DNA from: Eulemur rufifrons
Taxonomy: Eukaryota; Chordata; Mammalia; Primates; Lemuridae
Direction: 5' to 3'
Assembly (NCBI RefSeq): GCF_041146395.1
Contig: NC_091006.1
Coordinates: 6,020,001 to 6,084,000, forward strand
Length of the DNA stretch: 64,000 nt
Shown here: positions 34,501-43,562 of the stretch, in pieces
Layout: the number at the start of each line of letters is the position of its first letter
Position numbering within the stretch: position 1 is the stretch's first letter
Notes under the pieces: model-generated
The model's input: the letters and a program-made list of their open reading frames with translations, nothing else
Databases searched by the model: none
What the model was told of the DNA's origin: nothing
Position numbers and translations under genes: made by a program

Positions 34501-37500
34501 GGCCGGGAGCGAAGGAGAGATGGTTGGTTGCCATGGCAACCCCAGAGCCAGCATCCCCATGGTCGGTGGGGGGAGGGAACCACTGAGCTGGAGATTTTCC
34601 AGAAACGTCTAATATGCCCCCCCAACCCCACCAGGCTTCTGGGGCCCCTCGCAACCCCCCACCTGGCCTGCCTGCTCACGTTTATGGTTGTTTTTCCGGT
34701 GGAAGGGCAGGGCGTGGCGTTCGGCGTTCTCCTCCCCCTCCTCCTCTGCCAGGTGGGTGTGGGTGTAGTGGTAGCTGAGCCCCGGCCGGTTCTTATACCG
34801 TTTCCCACAGACTGGAGAGCGAGCGGGCGAGTGGGGAGGGCTGGCCGGCCCCTCTGAGCCCATGCCGCCTCCGCCCTGGCTGCAGGATCACACCCCCTCT
34901 GCCAGAGACCTGAGCATCCCCCACCCAGGCCCAGAACGGGAGGGAGAGGCCACTAGGAGAGAGGTCTCTGGGCCCCTCCCCGCCCCCCCCTCTCTTTCCC
35001 CCTCTTCAGAAGGACTCACTATCACAGACATACGGCTTGTCTCGGTCCTCCAGGGAAGCGGTGTCCTGGCGTTTCCGGAGACCCCCGATGCCATATGCCT
35101 GGGAGTTAGGAGACAAGAAAGTGAGGAAACAGAGTTTTCATCATTTGGGCTTGAAAGTCAAGTTGCAGCTGCGCAAACTTCCTAGCTGTGGGGCCTTGAA
35201 CCTGTCTGAAGTTCAGTTTCCTCATCGGGGGTACAGGTATAAAGATAGTTCTAATCCACTGTACAATCTCTGTTTTGCAAATGGCTCTGAAGCCTCAGTT
35301 TCCTCATCTGTAAAATGGATATAAAATCTCCTACTCCTTGGCTGGGGACTGTGGCTCATGCCTATAATCCCAGTGCTTTGGAAGGCCAAGGTAGGAAGAT
35401 CTCTTGAGTCCGGGAGTTCAAGACCAGCCTGGGCAACATAGCAAGACCCCATCTCTATAAAAAATTTTAAAATCAGCCAGGCGCAGTTGGTGAACATCTG
35501 TAGTCCCAGCCACTCAGGAGTCTGAGGTGGAAGGATTGCTTGAGCACAGGAGTTCAAGGTCACAGTGAGCTATGACTGCTGCACCACAGTCTGGGCCGTA
35601 GAGTGAGACCCTGTCTCTAAGAAGAAAAAAAAAGAAAAGAAAAGAAAAGAAACTTCCCCACCCCTCTGGGGATTAAATGAGGTCAGACTTGAGACTTGTG
35701 GCAGGGGCTGGCTATCGTGCATACTCAGTACAGGGGATCTGTCGTTGAGGGGTGCAGAGAGGAGAAGCTGGAGGGTGGTACCTTTCCTTTGGCCCTGTTC
35801 TTCCTCCTGGGAATGTCATCCTCCAAATCTTCCACTTCGAGATCGTGCGGAAACTCCAGCAACTGCTGTTTCTGGGCACCAGGAGAAGGGAATGGGTCAA
35901 GAAAGTAGGGGGCCCTGATGTGCTTTTGAGGGGCCCTGGGCAGAGGCTGAGATTAGGGGTGGGAAGGCAAGTCAGGAGCTCTTCTGCAAAGAAAGGAAGT
36001 CTGGGCAGATGGAGACTCAGGACACCTGAAGGCCCCAGGGAGCCAGGGAGAGTTCAGAGCAGGTACGTGATGTGCCAGGCAGTAGACAGGTGAGGGGAAG
36101 ACTCGCAGCTGGGGCCCCTTGGGGGCCTACCTGACAGTCCATAATGGTCTCCTCCTCCTTCAGCTCAATCTTCTTCTCCCCCGTCTCAGCACACAGCAGA
36201 GCCTCGAGGACCGGTCCTTCCGGGAGGCCACCCTCCTTCTTCAGGGGTGCCTCACAATCTGGGGACAGGGCCATGGGGGCAGTGGGGAAGTTGTCCCTGG
36301 AGGACTCCTCAAACTGCCCAGGCGGGGGGACCATGCTTACTGTGGGAGGGAAGAGACTTTCCCACACTCAGCCAGCCACACACTCGGGAAAGGATCCCAG
36401 ACCCCAGGAAAGACAGCCACACCCGAGATCCGCTCAGACACACTCAGAAGACATGGCCAGAACCTGGGAAACCATCAGAAAAAGACACAGGCCATCAAAC
36501 ACACCCAGACCCGGGACATATGGGGGAGACGTAACTAGACACCCAGAGACACTCAGAAAGAGACATTAGACCAGCAGACATGCCTATATCCACATGGGAG
36601 GACACAGATGATACATGTGGACACGTATGGAGGAGACACAGACATACTCAGGGAGAATCACACAGATGGTTACACACGAACACACACAGGAAGGGGCACA
36701 GAGCCAGGTGGGCACTCCAACACTCCTGGGTACATACAGACCCTCGGAGACACCTGCACAGAGGGAGAGAAACAGCCAGGGACTGTGATATTCCGGGACA
36801 CACTTAAGCAGTGAATCCAGACACTCTGATGGCCCAGCACACACGTGCAGAAATGCAGAAATGCACCTAACGCACCAGACACTATGGGAAGAGATTCTCC
36901 CAGACACTCCGAGGCACGGGGACACTAGCAGGAAGAGACAGCAGACACCCTGGTACACCCAGACACACGTGGGAAGCACGGGATGCTCTGATGGACCAGA
37001 AACAAGAAGGAATAAACCTTCTATGACACCTGGAAACACCTGGGAAGATACACCCTGATACATGCAGCTAGGAATGGAGAGGGCCCACCAGACACTCTGA
37101 CGCATCTAAACACACACTGGGAGATAAAGAACTGGACATCCTCAGGCACCCACAGAAAAAAACATCCCAGTTCACAGGGGAGGAGATGTGGCCAGAGACT
37201 CCCTACACCTGGACACACCTAACAGACATCACTATGTCCTCCAGTACACCTGGGCACCCGGACCAACGTGGGAGGAGACAGTCGAAGCTCAGTGACTCAG
37301 AGAAAACTGTAGAATCTCTGGAATACACCCAAGACACATGGGCAGACACAGCCAGCCATTCAGACACTCGCTAGAAGGAAGATAAAGGCGAGGCTCAGAC
37401 ACCCCTCAGCGTGTGCTGGGGCATCGGTAGAGCCACAGCGGCTCTACCCACCGATCTTGTACTCGCAGGGCCGGAGTCTGGGGTCCTCCAGGATGTTGAG

Positions 37501-40500
37501 TCTCCGTTTCTTCCTCCAACAGCGGGCAGGGTACGTGTAAATCTGTCCCGGGGCCAAACCTGGGGCAAGCGGGGCGGTAAGAAGTTGGCCGAGATGTCGC
37601 GGCCGGCCCCGCCCCTCCCCCGCTTTCCAGCCGCACCTGGCCCGCGGTGGGTCTTCTCCATCCAGATGTAGCAGTTGTTCTGGGCCACGCCGGTCTGCGA
37701 GTCGAGGAAGGGCAGGCGCAGGCTGCGCTCGGCGCACAGGCGCGCGTTGTAGCTGCGGCAGTGCTCGATGGCCTCGCGGTAGAAGTCCTCGCCTAGGCTA
37801 CGAGGGGTGGTGAGCGGGCGGGCGGCTGTCAGCAAGGGCAGGCGCGCGGTGTCGCCCGGCACCCCTCCCCCAGCCCGCCACCCCGCCTGCCCTGGCCGGG
37901 GATGGGTGGGCCGACCCCTCCAACTTAACCTCTCCCCTCCTCCCTCTCCTGGACCCAGAATAGGGGGAGGGGATAGGGCCAAGGGGCCCCAACCTGGCAC
38001 TGGAGCAGGCCTTGAACTAATGAGTAGATACACACGACGTAGAAACAGACAAAAACACACAGGGACCCATCCATACAAGAACATATCCAAACACAAACAA
38101 ATCACACATAGCCACTCGGGATTCACACACAAAGAGAGACATACCCCAATACTCACAAAGGAGAAATAGACAAATCTCACACACGTGCACACATGAATAG
38201 CTACTGAAAAATACAAATATCCCAAGTTACATAGAGTAAAAAGATCACACAAATATCCATGCACAAATACACATCACATACCTAAAGACACACAACATAA
38301 ATCACCCACACAAAGACACACAACATGGAAACAGATCACACCACACAGGCTCATACAACCAAACACACACACCATACACCCATACTCATGCAACCAAAGA
38401 CACTCAGATACACAAATGTCAAAAGGCAGGAACTATACAAACAAACTGTAGAAACAAACAAACACATATGCACTTACGCACCTATCCAAAGACACAGTAC
38501 AAACCACACAATATCCAAACACACAATACAAAGAAATCACACAGATTCACAGAGGTACACACTCACAAAGGTACACAACATAGAAAGCAATATCTGAAAT
38601 ACAGCACATCTAAACACACACAGACGCACACATATAAAACACAGAAACAGTCAAATCCACCACATTCACACATAAATTTACACACAAATACACCCATACC
38701 TATATACCCAAAGACACAGAACACAAGACAAATAGTGCATAGTTCCAGAGGACATGTACACACACGGAAAGACCCAAATATCCAAAGATATCTACTGTAG
38801 AATAAAATAAATCATACACATATCCACACACATATTAAAAAAAAAAAACCGACACAAATTAAGTGACACACATACACATACTTCACATCCCAAGACAAAG
38901 GTAGTGTGGACTTCACTCGAGTTTACCAAGGCCCCCGCATCCCCGGGCCATCTCACTCTCTCCCAGACCCGGGGGTCTCAGGGCGGGGACGATGTCTCCC
39001 TTCCCCAAAAAGAATCCGGTGTCCCCCCATGCCCTCCACCACTCCAGGAACGGCGCATCGGACACCGTTCTTGCTTGAGACCCATAGTCACACACGCTCG
39101 CACCCCCGCGCAGCCCCGCACACGGTGACAGCCCCCCAGACACCCCATCGGCCCCACCCCCAGCCGCCACACAGACACACATGCCTGCGCCGACCCGCCC
39201 GCGCGCCCTTCCCCGCCTCCCGCCTGCCCGCTCCACCTCAGGGGGCCGGGGATGACCGTGGCCATCTTGCTCCCCGGGTCCTGCCCCCAGCAGGTCCCCG
39301 CCGGGTCGGTCCTCCCAGCGGTCGGGCGGGCGCTGAGGCCGCCCATCCATTCATTCCCGGGGGGCGGGAGCACGCGGGCCACAGCCAATCGCGGCGGCGG
39401 GGCGGGCCCGCCCGGGCCATGCCGGGAGTGGTAGTCCCGGGCCGCGGGGAGGGGCGGGGGCGGAGCCCGGGAGCTCGCACCGTCCCTCACGCGGGCTCAC
39501 TCATACACACCCCAGTCTCACGTGCACGCGTGCACACCTGGCCGCGCACACACCCACGCATACTCACAGCCTCCCACGGACTCACAGACACACGCACACA
39601 CACTTCAACACCCAGAGACTCGGAGACACCTTCCGAGTGCCACTCGCCCACACAGACTTCTCCCCAACATGCCCGCGAGCAGACACCGCCCCCCACCCCC
39701 ACCCCCACCCCCACCCCAAGTCCTTCATAGGCCCAGAGAACCCTATCCTGTCCCACAGGGGCTGTCTCGGTCCCCAGCCACCCTGCTCAACTCCTTCCGC
39801 AAGCCTGACAGCCGCAGGCTGGTTAGCAGCTGTAGCCACACCTCCTGGGTTCAAATCCCAGCTCTGCCACTTGTTGGCCCTGTGACCTTGAGCAAATGAC
39901 TTCACCTTTCCTGGCCTCAGCTTCCTCATCTGTAAAAGGAGAATGAAGTCCTTTGGATTGTCGTTCGTGAGGATTAAGTGAGTAAATATAAGTAAAGCTC
40001 TTTCTTTTCTTTCTTTCTTTTTTTTTTTTTTTTTTTTTTGAGACAGGGTCTTGTTCTGTTGTCCAGGGTGGCACAATCATACCTCACTGCAGCCTCAAGC
40101 AATCCTGGGCTCAAGTAATCCTCTTGCCTCAGCCTCCTGAGTAGCTGGGACTACAGGCATGCGCCACCACACCCAGCTAAATATTTTTAATTTATTTTTT
40201 TGTAGAGAGGGGTCTCTCTATGTTGCCTGGGCTGATCTCTAACCCCTGGCGTCAAGCGATCCTCCCGCCTTGGCCTCCCAAAATGCTGGGATTACAAGTG
40301 TGAGCCCACCTCGCCTGGCCAGGTAAAGCATTTTAAAAGGTACCTGGCACATAGTAAGTGCTCAGTAAATTTGTTTATTCCACAAAGGATCTGATATGTA
40401 CTAAGATGTAAGATGGTGATAGCAAACCATTATTAGGAGAGTAATGCCTGCACATAGTGGATGCTCAGTAAATATTTGTTGAACGAATAAACATGCTGAG

Positions 40501-43500
40501 CACCCACACTGTACAGGGCACAGTTCTCTCCGGGGTCATACTGTTATTATCTGTATTTTCCAGGTGAGGAATCCGAGGCACAGGGAGATGACCTGACATG
40601 CCCACAGCTCCTGACTGTTTGAAGGTGGGACTGAGGGAGGGATTCACACACCTAGGTGTCCATCCCCAAGTGGGCCTTAGCTCCTTCTCTCTCCCACTGT
40701 CACCCCCGCTGACTGCACCCTAAGGGATCCCCAGAGAGTGAGCTGACCCACCCAGTCACACACAGCCCCAGCCCCACGCCCCCCTCAGAGTTAGCATTCT
40801 AGTTTGAGTGGCTTGCATGGATGGGTTAACATGCCCACACATGCCCTTGTCCACCAGGGGGCCCTCCAGCAGACAGAAGGGGCAAGCTAGGCTTCACCTC
40901 TTTTGTCTCCCACATGGGAGAGACCCACTCAAGGCCTCCCACACTCATGGTCACTTACACACACACACACACACACACACCCCCTCAGTCTCAGACCCCT
41001 TCCACAAACTCGCCCCCATCTAAGCCAGAGAAGGCCTTGACCTGGCCCTGCCCCCTCTCCACAAACAGCCCAAGTGGTGACAAGGGGATTAAGCGAGAGA
41101 CACCAGCACCCCCACACTCACTCTGCTCCACGCCCCTATAGTGCTACCCGGCCAGTCTCCCACCGCAAGGTAAGCCCTGCCCCCGGCCCCCAGACCCACA
41201 GCTCAGCTCAGAGGGCACCTTTGCCACCTTCCTCTCACCTCCCACCACCCTCTCAGATGCCCCCAGCACACCCTCTCACACTTGCTCCCCACATCTTTAG
41301 CTTCAGACACTCCGGCTTGCACTTGCCCCACCCCAGCATGCTCAACCTCAGTGTGGTCTAGTGGAGCCCACTGTGGACACGTGTGCTCCTCCCAGAAGTT
41401 CCTGCCCACCAGCAGGGCTTCTCCCTGCAGACCGGGCTGACACTTGGGGAGGTTTCCTCACCCCTTGTCACCTTCACAAACCCCTCTCCCACACTCTCCT
41501 ACACACTTGGACTCCCAGTCCTCTGCCCTGCCCAAGCAATCCTCCTAGCACCATCCCCCAGTGCCCTGTGTGGCAGCGGCCCACAGTGGAAATCGATTTT
41601 GATAAATCAATACTGATACCACTAATAATAATCACTACATTTGGTCAGGGTCAGGCTCTGTGCCAAGTGCTTTACAAAGATCACCTTACTTAAGTCCCAC
41701 AGCGCCCCATGAGCTAACGAGAAGTGTTATAATCCCCCTTTTACAGATGGGAAAACTGAGGCTCAGAGGTGGGGAAATGGAAAGCTCAAGCTGGGGTTGG
41801 TAGACAGGCAGTCAGAACAGGTCCCCACTCCCAAGGGGGTTTGACTTTCACATTGTTTGAGGAGCAAGTGAGTTCCCCTTCATCCCTGCAGAGCCCTGGA
41901 AAGGGAGGGCAAAGAGGGCCCTGGCACTCCAGCAGGTCACTGTGGCGTCCAGGCCCCGGCCAAGGCTGCACCATACCTCCTCCAAGGGGTCTGAGCCAGG
42001 GTCAGAGTGAGGGGTCTGGGTACCTGTAGGTTCACCAACCTGCACAGCAGCCCTGTTCCCAGTCAGTTTGAGGGTGTCCCTTACAGGAAAGACATCTGTC
42101 TGTGTGCCCAACTTAGAGTGAGAGGAAAGCAGAAGGTGTGTCACCATCTCACACGGACCTGGGCCCCATACACCACCACCCTCACTCTGCCCGTGGCAAA
42201 GCCACATGTGTAGGCACGTGCCTATAAGTCCCTGCAGGCCCCCCCATCCTCCTCTCCAGACTCCCACCCCCCACCCCCACTCCCGCCAGAAACCAGAAGC
42301 GACTGGGGGCCTTTGGTCCAGCCACCAGGCACAGTCCTATTCTTGAGTGGAGGATGCTTCCTCCGCCCCCTCGCCCCCCGCCCCAAGCACTCGATGTTCA
42401 AGGTCAAGGCAGCAAGCGCACGGGGTTGGGGGAAGGGTGAGGGAGGTCGCCCCGGCCCCTTTGTGCGGCGCCGCCGGCGCTCGCCCTCCGCCTCCTCCAC
42501 CAGGCCGGGGAAGAGGGGGAGGGGAGTGCCGCGCTCGCCTGCCAGGGAGGGAGGGCGGGAGCGGCCGGTGCGCCTGTCACTCGGAGCCCGCTGTCACCGC
42601 CTGGGAAAGGGGGGTGGGGAGCGCTGGGACCCGGGAGTCCGGGATCCTGAAGAGGGAGCGAGAGAGAGGGAGAGAGAGAGAGGACAGAGGTGGAGAGAGC
42701 GAGCGATGGAGAGGGGAGGGGCGGGGGGTGCTGGGCTTGGACCCAGGCCTCCGAGTTCCCGGCCACTGGGCCCAGGAAGAAGCTAATGCTGGGAGGAGGG
42801 ACGCGTACAGGGAGAAAGGGAGGGAATCCCCGGAGACCGAGGGCGCTCCCAGCACCCGCTCCTGAGGCATCCGGTCCCCTAGGGGATAGGAGATGCTCTG
42901 GTTAGATGTGCATGGGCGGGGAGAGGGAGGGATGCTACGGTCCAAGCTGGCCGTGGTGTCGGGGCTTCTAGGTCCTGAGGATCTCGGGAGGGAAAAGGGG
43001 AGGCAGCAGAGATTCAGCCCAGAAGCCCTGACATCTCAGCTTCCACCCTGCGGCCGCGAGGCCGGGGTTCCCAGAGAAAGGGGGGAAAAGAGAAAGGTGC
43101 TTTGATGAGGGGGAAAGGCGATGGAAACCCTGGAGAAGGAGGTTTGGACTTAGGTGTTTGAGCTTCCAGCCCCTGCCCGGATCAGCCTGGCACCCCCCGA
43201 GACCCTGGGGAGGAGAGATGGAGGAAAAGGAGAGGGAAGCCCCTACCCCCACTCTGGGTGGGGAAACGGCCTCCGCCACCCCCCCAGCCCGCGCCACATT
43301 CCTTCACTGACAGCGACAAAGAAGAGGCGCCCCCGCGAACCTGGAGGGGCTCCCGCCCCCAACCCCAGGGGGCAACAGGGGGTGGCGAGCCCCCAGGGGC
43401 GGGGGAGCGAGCTGAGGGGCCCCATTCAACTAAGGTCCGAGCGCTGCGTCCCCCTTCTCAGCCCTAGAGAGGGCGGGGGAAGGGCTCGTGGGGGGTCTGG

Positions 43501-43562
43501 GCCGGGGGCGGGGACGGCGGGGACACTCACGACTTGAGCGGGTTCTGAATGGCGGTAGCCAT
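31446..43562 (-). CDS. DPF1: DPF1 (neuro-d4, BAF45B), double PHD finger protein
   Basis: A nuclear chromatin reader and subunit of the neuron-specific BAF (SWI/SNF) complex. In this family the tandem PHD fingers bind acylated H3 tails. Joining the exons with first exon 39237-39265 gives 387 residues. In order: N-terminal Requiem/d4 domain (about 10-99, with [20 protein letters not shown]), a basic patch WRKKRR (likely NLS), an acidic linker (about 100-172), one C2H2 finger (about 197-218: C-x2-C...HYTHTH), and PHD1 (from Cys274, YCDFCLGG) abutting PHD2 (Cys328 to the end, [12 protein letters not shown]). The C-terminus is [11 protein letters not shown]. Eleven shared coding exons take either of two first exons, 43531-43562 or 39237-39265, both in CpG islands. 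All Zn ligands are present and no frame break was seen. Tandem with PPP1R14A, convergent with SIPA1L3. Confidence 0.96.
31649..31730 (-). CDS. DPF1: DPF1 exon 11 (PHD2)
   Basis: Encodes [20 protein letters not shown], then PMAEPPE. Acceptor CCCCCCAG, donor GGAAG|GTGAGA. Confidence 0.96.
31731..32328 (-). other. DPF1: DPF1 intron with MIR
   Basis: MIR in + orientation at about 31985-32215 ('gttcaaatcccagctcctcc', 'gtgttcgccagg' end). Nothing else recognised. Confidence 0.65.
31985..32215 (+). mobile_element. MIR SINE
   Basis: 'gggttcaaatcccagctcct', 'ggtggccttagggcaggcca' and 'aataataatacttgttacta' follow MIR order. Confidence 0.65.
32329..32441 (-). CDS. DPF1: DPF1 exon 10 (PHD1/PHD2 junction)
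   Basis: Encodes (G)[19 protein letters not shown], then [18 protein letters not shown]. Acceptor GCCCCCAG|GACAC, donor GAC|GTGAGT. Carries the last ligands of PHD1 and the first of PHD2. Confidence 0.96.
32590..33330 (+). repeat. Degenerate minisatellite with recurring CCATGGCAACC
   Basis: Units of roughly 30-40 bp, approximately 'catggcaaccacattccact' + 'acccacagtgctg', recur across 740 bp: 'gccatggcaaccacactcag', 'gccatggcaaccgcattcca', 'ctgtggcaaccactttctac', 'ctgtggcaaccacattctgt', 'gccatggcaaccaccttcca', 'accatgacaaccacaattca', 'gccatgggaaaccactttct'. Most units carry a GGCAAC half of an RFX X-box. Confidence 0.8.
33247..33260. promoter_or_regulatory. RFX X-box palindrome GTTGCCTTGGCAAC
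   Basis: Perfect GTTGCC/GGCAAC arms with a 2-bp centre, near the end of the minisatellite in a DPF1 intron. Confidence 0.5.
33534..33653 (-). CDS. DPF1: DPF1 exon 9 (PHD1)
   Basis: Encodes (A)[19 protein letters not shown], then [20 protein letters not shown]. Acceptor CTTCCAG|CCAAG, donor TCAG|GTGACA. Confidence 0.96.
33745..33795 (-). CDS. DPF1: DPF1 exon 8 (51-bp exon)
   Basis: Encodes (Q)[16 protein letters not shown] between the C2H2 finger and PHD1. Acceptor CATCCCCAG|AGTTT, donor ACACAG|GTAGGG. 51 bp is a multiple of 3, so skipping would keep frame. Confidence 0.94.
33796..34679 (-). other. DPF1: DPF1 intron with a perfect RFX palindrome
   Basis: GC-rich intron without recognised transposons. 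Carries the 16-bp palindrome at 34526-34541. Confidence 0.65.
34526..34541. promoter_or_regulatory. Perfect 16-bp RFX X-box palindrome
   Basis: GGTTGCCATGGCAACC is fully self-complementary and contains the optimal RFX/MDBP consensus GTTGCCATGGCAAC. Intronic, 139 bp downstream in the transcript from exon 7. Confidence 0.6.
34680..34811 (-). CDS. DPF1: DPF1 exon 7 (C2H2 finger)
   Basis: Encodes (I)[19 protein letters not shown], then [20 protein letters not shown] and NNHK. Acceptor CTCTCCAG|TCTGT, donor AAAC|GTGAGC. Confidence 0.96.
35020..35098 (-). CDS. DPF1: DPF1 exon 6
   Basis: Encodes [20 protein letters not shown], then KPYVCD. Gives the first Cys of the C2H2 finger. Acceptor CTCCCAG|GCATA, donor GATA|GTGAGT. 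Confidence 0.96.
35135..35335 (+). mobile_element. MIR SINE
   Basis: 'cttcctagctgtggggcctt', 'gaagttcagtttcctcatcg' and a second 'cagtttcctcatctgtaaaa'. Two overlapping MIR 3' halves are possible. Confidence 0.6.
35340..35650 (+). mobile_element. Alu SINE (older form)
   Basis: 'ggctggggactgtggctcat' to an (AAAAG)n tail. The right arm reads 'gtcacagtgagctatgactg', so it lacks the lemur-specific 'ggctgacgccac' motif. Confidence 0.85.
35782..35871 (-). CDS. DPF1: DPF1 exon 5 (acidic linker)
   Basis: Encodes [20 protein letters not shown], then [10 protein letters not shown]. Exactly 90 bp, phase 0 at both ends. Acceptor GTGCCCAG|AAACA, donor AAAG|GTACCA. Confidence 0.96.
36131..36258 (-). CDS. 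DPF1: DPF1 exon 4 (with optional in-frame 5' extension to 36339)
   Basis: Encodes (D)[19 protein letters not shown], then [20 protein letters not shown] and DCQ. Acceptor TGTCCCCAG|ATTGT, donor CAG|GTAGGC. A second good acceptor (CCCTCCCACAG) lies 81 nt upstream, ending at 36340. Using it would add 27 codons in frame. Confidence 0.95.
36259..37451 (-). other. DPF1: DPF1 intron with AGACAC-rich array
   Basis: Starts with the 81-nt optional exon extension. The rest is mostly the degenerate array at 36360-37370. Confidence 0.7.
36360..37370 (+). repeat. Degenerate tandem array rich in CAGACAC
   Basis: About 1 kb of imperfect units around 'acacccagacacacntggga' + 'ggagacac' ('ggacatatgggggagacgta', 'cagacacacgtgggaagcac', 'ctggacacacctaacagaca'). 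Too diverged for exact unit edges. Confidence 0.65.
37452..37559 (-). CDS. DPF1: DPF1 exon 3
   Basis: Encodes (G)[19 protein letters not shown], then [16 protein letters not shown]. Acceptor TGCCCCAG|GTTTG, donor ATCG|GTGGGT. Contains the WRKKRR basic cluster. Confidence 0.96.
37637..37797 (-). CDS. DPF1: DPF1 exon 2 (d4/Requiem N-terminal domain)
   Basis: Encodes (S)[19 protein letters not shown], then [20 protein letters not shown] and [14 protein letters not shown]. Acceptor CCCTCGTAG|CCTAG, donor CCAG|GTGCGG. Entered in phase 2, which fits both first exons. Confidence 0.96.
37798..39236 (-). other. DPF1: DPF1 intron between exon 2 and exon 1a
   Basis: Mostly the AC-rich array at 38030-38890; the rest is GC-rich flank. 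Confidence 0.7.
38030..38890 (+). repeat. Degenerate AC-rich (ACACAAA/CATA) array
   Basis: About 860 bp made of variants of 'acacacaaagacacacaaca'. + strand nearly G-free, no exact unit. Confidence 0.8.
39237..39265 (-). CDS. DPF1: DPF1 exon 1a
   Basis: ATG at 39265-39263 in AGCAAGATGG; encodes MATVIPGPL plus AG, donor CTGAG|GTGGAG. An in-frame upstream ATG at 39346-39344 ([12 protein letters not shown]...) would add 27 residues, giving 414. Confidence 0.9.
39414..39438 (-). promoter_or_regulatory. DPF1: ZNF143 (SBS)-like element
   Basis: The minus strand reads GGGACTACCACTCCCGGCAT then GGC, close to the SBS consensus ACTACAAYTCCCAGCATGC. It lies about 150-175 bp upstream of the exon 1a ATG. 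Confidence 0.5.
39691..39718 (-). repeat. (CCCCCA)n, potential G-quadruplex on the minus strand
   Basis: 'ccccacccccacccccaccc' continues for 28 bp. The minus strand has four or more G4-5 runs separated by single T. Confidence 0.85.
39840..39990 (+). mobile_element. MIR SINE
   Basis: 'gggttcaaatcccagctctg', 'gccctgtgaccttgagcaaa' and 'cagcttcctcatctgtaaaa', interrupted at its 3' end by the Alu at 40020. 'tacctggcacatagtaagtg' at 40341 is the rest of the MIR. Confidence 0.8.
40020..40321 (-). mobile_element. Alu SINE, inverted
   Basis: T run, 'gagacagggtcttgttctgt', ends 'gtgagcccacctcgcctggc'. It splits a MIR (39840-39990 and 40325-40400). Confidence 0.9.
40957..40980 (+). repeat. (AC)12 microsatellite
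   Basis: Uninterrupted AC dinucleotide run. Confidence 0.95.
42655..42700 (+). repeat. GA-rich low-complexity tract
   Basis: 'gagcgagagagagggagaga' with related GA text following. Confidence 0.85.
43531..43562 (-). CDS. DPF1: DPF1 exon 1b (alternative first exon)
   Basis: ATG at 43562-43560 in GGGCCATGGC, a strong Kozak context. Encodes [10 protein letters not shown] plus TC, donor AAGTC|GTGAGT. The peptide resembles the DPF3 start (MATVIHNPLK), and the phase joins exon 2 to give [16 protein letters not shown]. Predicted product 388 residues. Confidence 0.88.

Larger units (their letters stand above)
35099..35781 (-). other. DPF1: DPF1 intron with MIR and Alu
   Basis: A MIR (about 35135-35335, + orientation) directly followed by an old Alu (35340-35650). 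Confidence 0.75.
39180..39480. promoter_or_regulatory. DPF1: DPF1 downstream promoter / CpG island
   Basis: GC- and CpG-dense DNA around exon 1a. It has a CCAAT box on the + strand (39385-39389) and a ZNF143-like element at 39414-39438. No TATA box. Start site not determined. Confidence 0.65.
39266..43530 (-). other. DPF1: DPF1 first intron of the long transcript
   Basis: Holds an AC-rich stretch (39480-39640), a G4-type C run (39691-39718), a MIR, an inverted Alu, an (AC)12 microsatellite, a CpG-rich stretch (about 42430-42650) and a GA tract (42655-42700). For the short transcript all of this is upstream DNA. Confidence 0.7.

Noticed and set aside
37395..38264. 289-codon open frame on the minus strand
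   Set aside because: It crosses DPF1 exon 2 and parts of two introns. Only the exon part ([14 protein letters not shown]...) is coding, and the real boundaries are GT-AG.
36360..38890. Possible CRISPR-like or satellite array in DPF1 introns
   Set aside because: Units are imperfect, adjacent and without regular unique spacers, and the genome is mammalian. They are degenerate micro/minisatellites.
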